From the NCBI GenBank assembly GCA_030040235.1, contig JASHUC010000082.1:1-8796 (forward strand): DNA of 8,796 nucleotides, given 5' to 3'. The stretch comes from Gammaproteobacteria bacterium (lineage in GTDB: Bacteria; Pseudomonadota; Gammaproteobacteria; Steroidobacterales; Steroidobacteraceae). Every line of letters starts with the position of its first letter. Within the stretch, counting starts at the first letter, position 1. Made by a program: the position numbers and the translations under genes. Of the stretch, positions 5,344 through 8,796 are shown one piece after another. Below the pieces are notes generated by a model, which saw only the letters and a program-made list of their open reading frames with translations, was not told where the DNA came from and did no database searches.

Positions 5344-5796
5344 ATGAAATACCCCGTGTGGTTCGTGCGTCTGGTGTTCGGGGCTTGGATGGTTCCAGCC
5401 GGTCTGAACCACTTTTATCCCCTGTTTCCGCAGCCGATGGGCACCAAGCCCCTGAGTCACGAGTTGGTCGTGGCCCTGCTCAGCAGCCACCTGTTCGACA
5501 TCGTCAAGGCGGTGGAACTGATCGCCGGGGTGTGCGTGCTCACCGGGTTCTACGTCCCACTGGCGCTCGCGGTGTGCATGCCGGTCTCGGTGTGCATCTT
5601 CTACTGGGACACACCCCTCGAGGGCTGGCTCTCGGGGGCCTCGCATTTCGGCGAGGCGGCGCTGCTGTGCAATTGCTTGCTGTGCCTGGCTTACATCAAG
5701 AGCTACCGCGCGATGTTCACCCTCCGATCCAAACCCAGCACCCTCGGGGCACCTGCGGCACGGGCCACCGTCCAACCCGCTGGAGCCGGACGATGA
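5344..5796 (+). CDS. DoxX-like membrane protein with six cysteines
   Basis: The 150-residue product has about four membrane segments (roughly 5-22, 40-69, 72-90, 103-122). It matches the DoxX-like pattern, with VRLVFGAWMVPAGLNHFY at the start and ELIAGVCVLTGFYVPLALAV in helices two and three. GGAGGG four bases upstream fixes the ATG at 5344 rather than the TTG at 5269. Six cysteines are present, C64, C78, C84, C109, C111 and C114. The last three form CNCLLC in the fourth helix, which is unusual for a small membrane protein and could bind metal or do thiol chemistry. The cytoplasmic-looking tail (about 125-150) is Ala/Pro-rich. Its TGA overlaps the next ATG, and the two proteins are about half identical over their first 90 residues, so they are tandem paralogues that may form a heteromer. 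Function unknown. Confidence 0.82.
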   Translation: MKYPVWFVRLVFGAWMVPAGLNHFYPLFPQPMGTKPLSHELVVALLSSHLFDIVKAVELIAGVCVLTGFYVPLALAVCMPVSVCIFYWDTPLEGWLSGASHFGEAALLCNCLLCLAYIKSYRAMFTLRSKPSTLGAPAARATVQPAGAGR

Positions 5797-6602
5797 AAGC
5801 GCTCATCCTGACCGGTCGTCTGGTGTTCGGCGCCTGGATGGTGGTCAACGGCGCCAACTACCTCTTCGCCTCGCTCTATGCCATTCCGATGGGGCAGGAG
5901 CCGCTCGCCATTCAGCTGATGGCGGCCCTCATCCACAGCAGGCTCTTCGATGTCGCCATGTGGATCCAGCTGGTGACGGGAGTGCTGATCCTCGCCGGTG
6001 CCTTCGTGCCGCTCGCCCTGTGTGTGGTGATGCCGATCTCGGTGTGCGCGCTTTACTGGTCGGTGATCCTCGAGCACCAGCCCCTCGGTGCACTCCTGGC
6101 GCTCGCTGCCTTCGCGCTCAACGGACTCTTGATGCTGACGTATCTCGATTACTACCGGGGGCTCCTGCAGCGAAGCGCCGTGACGCTCGGGGAAGCTGGA
6201 CAGGGCCTCGCCCGCTATGAAGACGTCTTCGCGAATCCGAGTGGCCGCACCTCCCGCAGCGGTTTCATCCGCGCCCTGATACCCCTGGCGGCCGTCACGG
6301 CGCTTTATTTCTTCCTCGTCAAGGGCCGCAACGGCGAGTGGGTTCTCGTGACGCTGTTTTTTCCCGGCATGGTGCTCCAAGCCCGGCGACTGCACGACAT
6401 GGGCCAGACCGGCTGGCTGCTCCTCGTCCCGGGCATCCTCGACGCCGTGGCCATCGGGCTGCACATGGCCCACCGCAACCCCGAGCTGCGGCCCGCGCTG
6501 AGCTGGGCCGCGCTCATCGTCACCGTGGTCTTCGTGCTCTGGGGCCTGGGCGGCAGGGGGCAGACCCAAGCCAACCGGTTCGGTGCGCCGGCCCCCGCCT
6601 GA
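5793..6602 (+). CDS. DoxX-like / DUF805 fusion membrane protein
   Basis: The 269-residue protein joins two membrane domains. Residues 1-125 repeat the DoxX-like domain of the upstream gene (GRLVFGAWMVVNGANYLF, then LVTGVLILAGAFVPLALC). After a short linker, residues 142-265 match DUF805: YEDVFANPSGRTSRSGF (142-158), the diagnostic RRLHDMGQTGWLLL (198-211) and the terminal ANRFG (260-264). DUF805 alone is a small inner-membrane protein of unknown role, such as E. coli YhaH/YhaI. About seven membrane segments are expected in total. The ATG at 5793 overlaps the upstream TGA (ATGA), so translation is coupled. The same frame is open back to 5358, but that part is only the out-of-frame shadow of the upstream gene. 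A joint membrane complex of the two products is inferred. Confidence 0.83.
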   Translation: MKALILTGRLVFGAWMVVNGANYLFASLYAIPMGQEPLAIQLMAALIHSRLFDVAMWIQLVTGVLILAGAFVPLALCVVMPISVCALYWSVILEHQPLGALLALAAFALNGLLMLTYLDYYRGLLQRSAVTLGEAGQGLARYEDVFANPSGRTSRSGFIRALIPLAAVTALYFFLVKGRNGEWVLVTLFFPGMVLQARRLHDMGQTGWLLLVPGILDAVAIGLHMAHRNPELRPALSWAALIVTVVFVLWGLGGRGQTQANRFGAPAPA

Positions 6603-6628
6603 GCCGCCGCCCGCACGGTCCGGCGAGC

Positions 6629-6643
6629 AGCGCGCTCCGCGCT
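6629..6643. terminator. Weak hairpin between convergent genes
   Basis: AGCGCG at 6629-6634 and CGCGCT at 6638-6643 pair over six bases around CTC. It lies in the 39-bp gap between the convergent DUF805-fusion and reductase genes and touches the reductase stop codon. No T-run is present on either side, so termination is plausible but not shown. Confidence 0.25.
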
Positions 6644-7589
6644 AGCTTGCGCCGAAGGGTCCTGGAAACGCAGCGTTCAATGCCTCGAGGTCTTGCCGGG
6701 TGAGCGCGAGGGAGAGCGCTGCGGCGTTTTCCTTGGTATGCGCCGGAGCGCCGGATTCGGGAATGGCGATGACATTTCCGCCGCGGATGACCCAGGCGAG
6801 CGCCACCGCGGCTGCCGGGCAGTCATGCGCAGCACCGATCTGCGCGAGCGTGCGATCTGCTACGACCAGATGATGGTCGCCGCCGAGCGGGGAATATCCC
6901 ATCACCGGAATGTGGTGCTCGGTGCACCACGGCAGCACATCACGCTCGATATCACGGTTGTGGAGACTATAGACGACCTGATTGGTTGCGCAGCGTGGCC
7001 CGTCGGGCACCCGGAACAGAGCCTCCATCTGGGCCCTGCCGAAATTCGACACTCCCCAGGCGCGAATCTTTCCCGCCCGGCGCAGTTGCTCGAATGCCGC
7101 GACCACGCCGGGGAACTCGGTGCTGGGGACCGGCGAATGCAACAGGTACAGATCGAGATAATCGGTGCCGAGCCGCGCGAGACTCGCATCGCAGGCGCGG
7201 GGAATGCCATCGCCTGAAACCTCATCGGCCTCCACCTTGGAGACCAGGAATATCCGTCCACGCTCGCCCGCGATCACGTGGCTCAGGAATTGCTCGGAGC
7301 GGCCATCGCCGTAATTTCCCGACGTATCGATCAAGGTCATGCCGAGCGAGACACCCTCTTGCACGGCCTGCGCTTCGAGCGCTTCGGGGTGCCTGCCCTG
7401 TCCGAGGTGCCAGGCGCCCTGACCGACCGCCGGGACTCGGGTGCCATCGGGGAATCTGACGGTGCGCGCTCGCCTGTTCGCTGCAAAGGCCCGCGCGCTT
7501 CCTTGCATCGCGAGCATTGCAGGCAATGACAGACTGAACGCTGCACAACGGGCACCGAATTCGCGTCGGCTCAGCAAATGCTTGTTCAT
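6642..7589 (-). CDS. Tat-exported aldo/keto reductase
   Basis: The 315-residue product opens with MNKHLLSRREFGARCAAFSL. This is a twin-arginine signal (R8, R9 in SRREFG) followed by a hydrophobic stretch and a likely cut near ARAFAA (32-37), so it folds with its cofactor in the cytoplasm and is exported to the periplasm. The aldo/keto reductase tetrad is complete: D88 in TLIDTSGNYG, Y93, K118 in FLVSKVE and H151 in LLHSP. WGVSNFG (178-184) and the nicotinamide-phosphate region AIPESG with HTKENAAAL (275-292) also fit NAD(P)H-dependent reduction of aldehydes or ketones. ATG 7589 is chosen over 7685 because AGGAGAGG precedes it at about six bases and the Tat signal then starts correctly. The substrate is unknown. 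It is divergent from the aspartic protease gene. Confidence 0.88.
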   Translation of the reverse strand: MNKHLLSRREFGARCAAFSLSLPAMLAMQGSARAFAANRRARTVRFPDGTRVPAVGQGAWHLGQGRHPEALEAQAVQEGVSLGMTLIDTSGNYGDGRSEQFLSHVIAGERGRIFLVSKVEADEVSGDGIPRACDASLARLGTDYLDLYLLHSPVPSTEFPGVVAAFEQLRRAGKIRAWGVSNFGRAQMEALFRVPDGPRCATNQVVYSLHNRDIERDVLPWCTEHHIPVMGYSPLGGDHHLVVADRTLAQIGAAHDCPAAAVALAWVIRGGNVIAIPESGAPAHTKENAAALSLALTRQDLEALNAAFPGPFGAS

Positions 7590-7658
7590 GGTGTCCCTCT
7601 CCTGCTTGCGCTGCGAGAATGGATCGGATGAAGCCGGTCTTCGGCTCCCGTCAGCACG

Positions 7659-7695
7659 CTGCCCGGGCAGAGCCTTAGGCATCAAAGGCTTAGGC
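7659..7695. repeat. Cluster of small palindromes and repeats in a divergent gap
   Basis: The 189-bp gap 7590-7778 separates two divergent genes. It holds the perfect 12-bp palindrome CTGCCCGGGCAG (7659-7670), the inverted pair AGCCTT/AAGGCT (7671-7676 and 7685-7690, 8-base loop), and two direct copies of CTTAGGC (7674-7680 and 7689-7695). These could be operator sites for one or both flanking genes. No RNA gene was seen in the gap. Confidence 0.35.
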
Positions 7696-7743
7696 GACCG
7701 GCTCCCCGAGCCCGATTGTAGCCCGCCCCCGCTTGATGCGGCG

Positions 7744-7749
7744 TATCAT
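7744..7749 (+). promoter_or_regulatory. Possible -10 element for the aspartic protease gene
   Basis: TATCAT matches the -10 consensus at five of six positions and lies 29 bp before the ATG at 7779. The best -35-like hexamer (TTGTAG, 7716-7721) is 22 bp away, too far for sigma-70, so support is weak. Confidence 0.25.
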
Positions 7750-7778
7750 GTGAGCCGGCATCGAGCGTGAGGTTTCGG

Positions 7779-8796
7779 ATGGAGCCGAGTCTTCGAACTC
7801 CGAGCGCGTGCCGCGCAATGGGACGTCTTGCCTGGGGAAGCGTGCTATTCGGCCTCGTCTTCGGTGGGGTCGCACTCGCCGCGGGCGTTCAACGCGCGAC
7901 CGCTCCGCCCGGGGCCCTCCCGACGACGCCGCCCATTCCCAGTGTTCCGATCAATGCCCCGGAGCCGCGCTTCGTCGCTCCAACGCTCCGCGACCGGATC
8001 GGCAGAATCTGGGCACCGGTCCTGATCAACGGCAAGGGGCCCTTCCGCCTGGTGCTCGATACAGGGGCGAATCGCTCCGCAGTGACGGCCGCGGTGGCTC
8101 AGGCGCTCGGGATTCCACTCGATGTCTCCAATCCCCTGGAGCTGCATGGCGTCACGGGCTCGGCGACCGTTCCGTCGATCCGTGTCTCGGACCTCTCCGT
8201 CGGCGATCTGCTCATCCGCTCGCTCGTACTGCCGATCGTGCCCGATGCCTTAGGCGGCGCTCAAGGCGTGCTCGGTACCGATGGACTCCTCGACAAGCGC
8301 ATCTACATCGACTTTCGGCACGACCGCATCACGATCAAAAGATCGAGAGGCCTGCGCGCCCCGTACGGATTCGTCACGATTCCGTTGCGCATCAACGACC
8401 ATCGTCTGCTCACGACCCAGGCCCGTGTCGCCTCTTTTCCGGTGACGGCCATCATCGACACGGGAGCCGAGTCGAGCATCGCCAATCTCGCTCTGCGGCA
8501 GGAGCTCCTGCGGCATAAATCCAATTACAAGTTCACGGATGATGTGGTCCTCGGCGCCACGGACGACGAATCCGCGGGCCAGGACGCCGCCTTTCCTACC
8601 ATCCATCTGGGCGACGTGATGATCGAGGGCGCGCATATCACGACCGGCGATCTGCAGATCTTTGACGACTGGAACCTCACGGACAAGCCTGCGATCCTCA
8701 TCGGCATGGATGCGCTCGGTACGCTGGACGAGCTCATCATCGATTACCGCCTGCACGAGTTGCAGATCCGCACGCAGAACACGGACCTGGAGCGGG
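7779..8796 (+). CDS. Two-lobed retropepsin-like aspartic protease, membrane-anchored or exported (3' end outside window)
   Basis: This frame is open from the ATG at 7779 to the window edge, about 339 codons with no stop. An N-terminal hydrophobic segment (about 17-37) after a basic stretch is a signal peptide or anchor, followed by a Pro/Ala-rich linker (to about 62). Two aspartyl-protease repeats follow. Lobe one has LVLDTGANRS (D94) and GVLGTDGLL (163-171). Lobe two has AIIDTGAESS (D227) and ILIGMDAL (306-313). Each Asp-Thr-Gly with its partner hydrophobic-Gly strand is a complete half-site, so one chain could form a whole active site, as in pepsin, whereas ordinary retropepsin-like bacterial proteins carry one DTG and dimerise. 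TGAGG at 7768-7772, six bases ahead, supports ATG 7779 over ATG 7818. It acts in the periplasm by inference, and the substrate is unknown. Confidence 0.82.
   Translation, partial: MEPSLRTPSACRAMGRLAWGSVLFGLVFGGVALAAGVQRATAPPGALPTTPPIPSVPINAPEPRFVAPTLRDRIGRIWAPVLINGKGPFRLVLDTGANRSAVTAAVAQALGIPLDVSNPLELHGVTGSATVPSIRVSDLSVGDLLIRSLVLPIVPDALGGAQGVLGTDGLLDKRIYIDFRHDRITIKRSRGLRAPYGFVTIPLRINDHRLLTTQARVASFPVTAIIDTGAESSIANLALRQELLRHKSNYKFTDDVVLGATDDESAGQDAAFPTIHLGDVMIEGAHITTGDLQIFDDWNLTDKPAILIGMDALGTLDELIIDYRLHELQIRTQNTDLER

Noticed and set aside
5703..6569. Minus-strand open frame of 288 codons opposite the DoxX-DUF805 gene
   Set aside because: Its hydrophilic His/Glu/Arg-rich composition mirrors codons of a membrane protein, so it is an antisense artefact.
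7808..8518. Plus-strand open frame of 236 codons
   Set aside because: It is an Arg-rich frame-shifted shadow of the aspartic protease, whose frame is open to the window edge and contains two DTG motifs.
1..8796. Mobile element, CRISPR array, tRNA or prophage signature
   Set aside because: No transposase or integrase, no spaced direct repeats, no tRNA-like cloverleaf and no long terminal repeats were seen.

Overview
The window reads as chromosomal DNA from a GC-rich proteobacterium. Codon third positions favour G/C throughout, Shine-Dalgarno sites are of ordinary type, and the families present (NAD-type malic enzyme, ArsR plus SRPBCC pair, DoxX, HtrA-like proteases, paraoxonase-like hydrolase, Tat-exported aldo/keto reductase, retropepsin-like protease) fit soil or freshwater Gammaproteobacteria. 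That placement is inference. No tRNA, rRNA, insertion sequence, CRISPR array or phage gene was seen, and coding density is high.

Layout. (1) 1-168, minus strand: the first 56 codons of a malic enzyme gene that runs off the left edge. (2) 192-1022, plus: a divergent two-gene operon of an ArsR-type repressor and an AHSA1/SRPBCC protein. A near-perfect 26-bp palindrome covers the likely -10 box and the ATG, so the regulator is probably self-repressed and its mRNA possibly leaderless. (3) 1122-1532: a DoxX membrane protein. (4) 1661-4086: a compact three-gene cluster of an HtrA-like protein with a destroyed catalytic triad, a LuxR-type DNA-binding protein with a degenerate N-terminal domain, and an HtrA-like protease with an intact triad. 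The last two overlap by TTGA. None of the three shows a signal peptide. (5) 4166-5224: a secreted six-bladed propeller hydrolase that retains the residues of the paraoxonase calcium site. (6) 5344-6602: two paralogous DoxX-like membrane proteins overlapping by ATGA, the second fused to a DUF805 domain. (7) 6642-7589, minus: a Tat-exported aldo/keto reductase. (8) 7779 to the right edge, plus: a membrane-anchored or exported aspartic protease with two DTG motifs in one chain. It is open at its 3' end.

How the genes may work together. The clearest unit is the protease, pseudoprotease and LuxR cluster, which looks like a self-contained cytoplasmic regulatory or quality-control module: one member can cut, one can probably only bind, and one can bind DNA. 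This is the best candidate for an undescribed system in the window. The rest are short, apparently independent transcription units. Three of them put proteins in or beyond the inner membrane that may deal with lactones, carbonyls or redox stress (paraoxonase-like, DoxX pair, Tat reductase), but no shared pathway can be shown from sequence alone.
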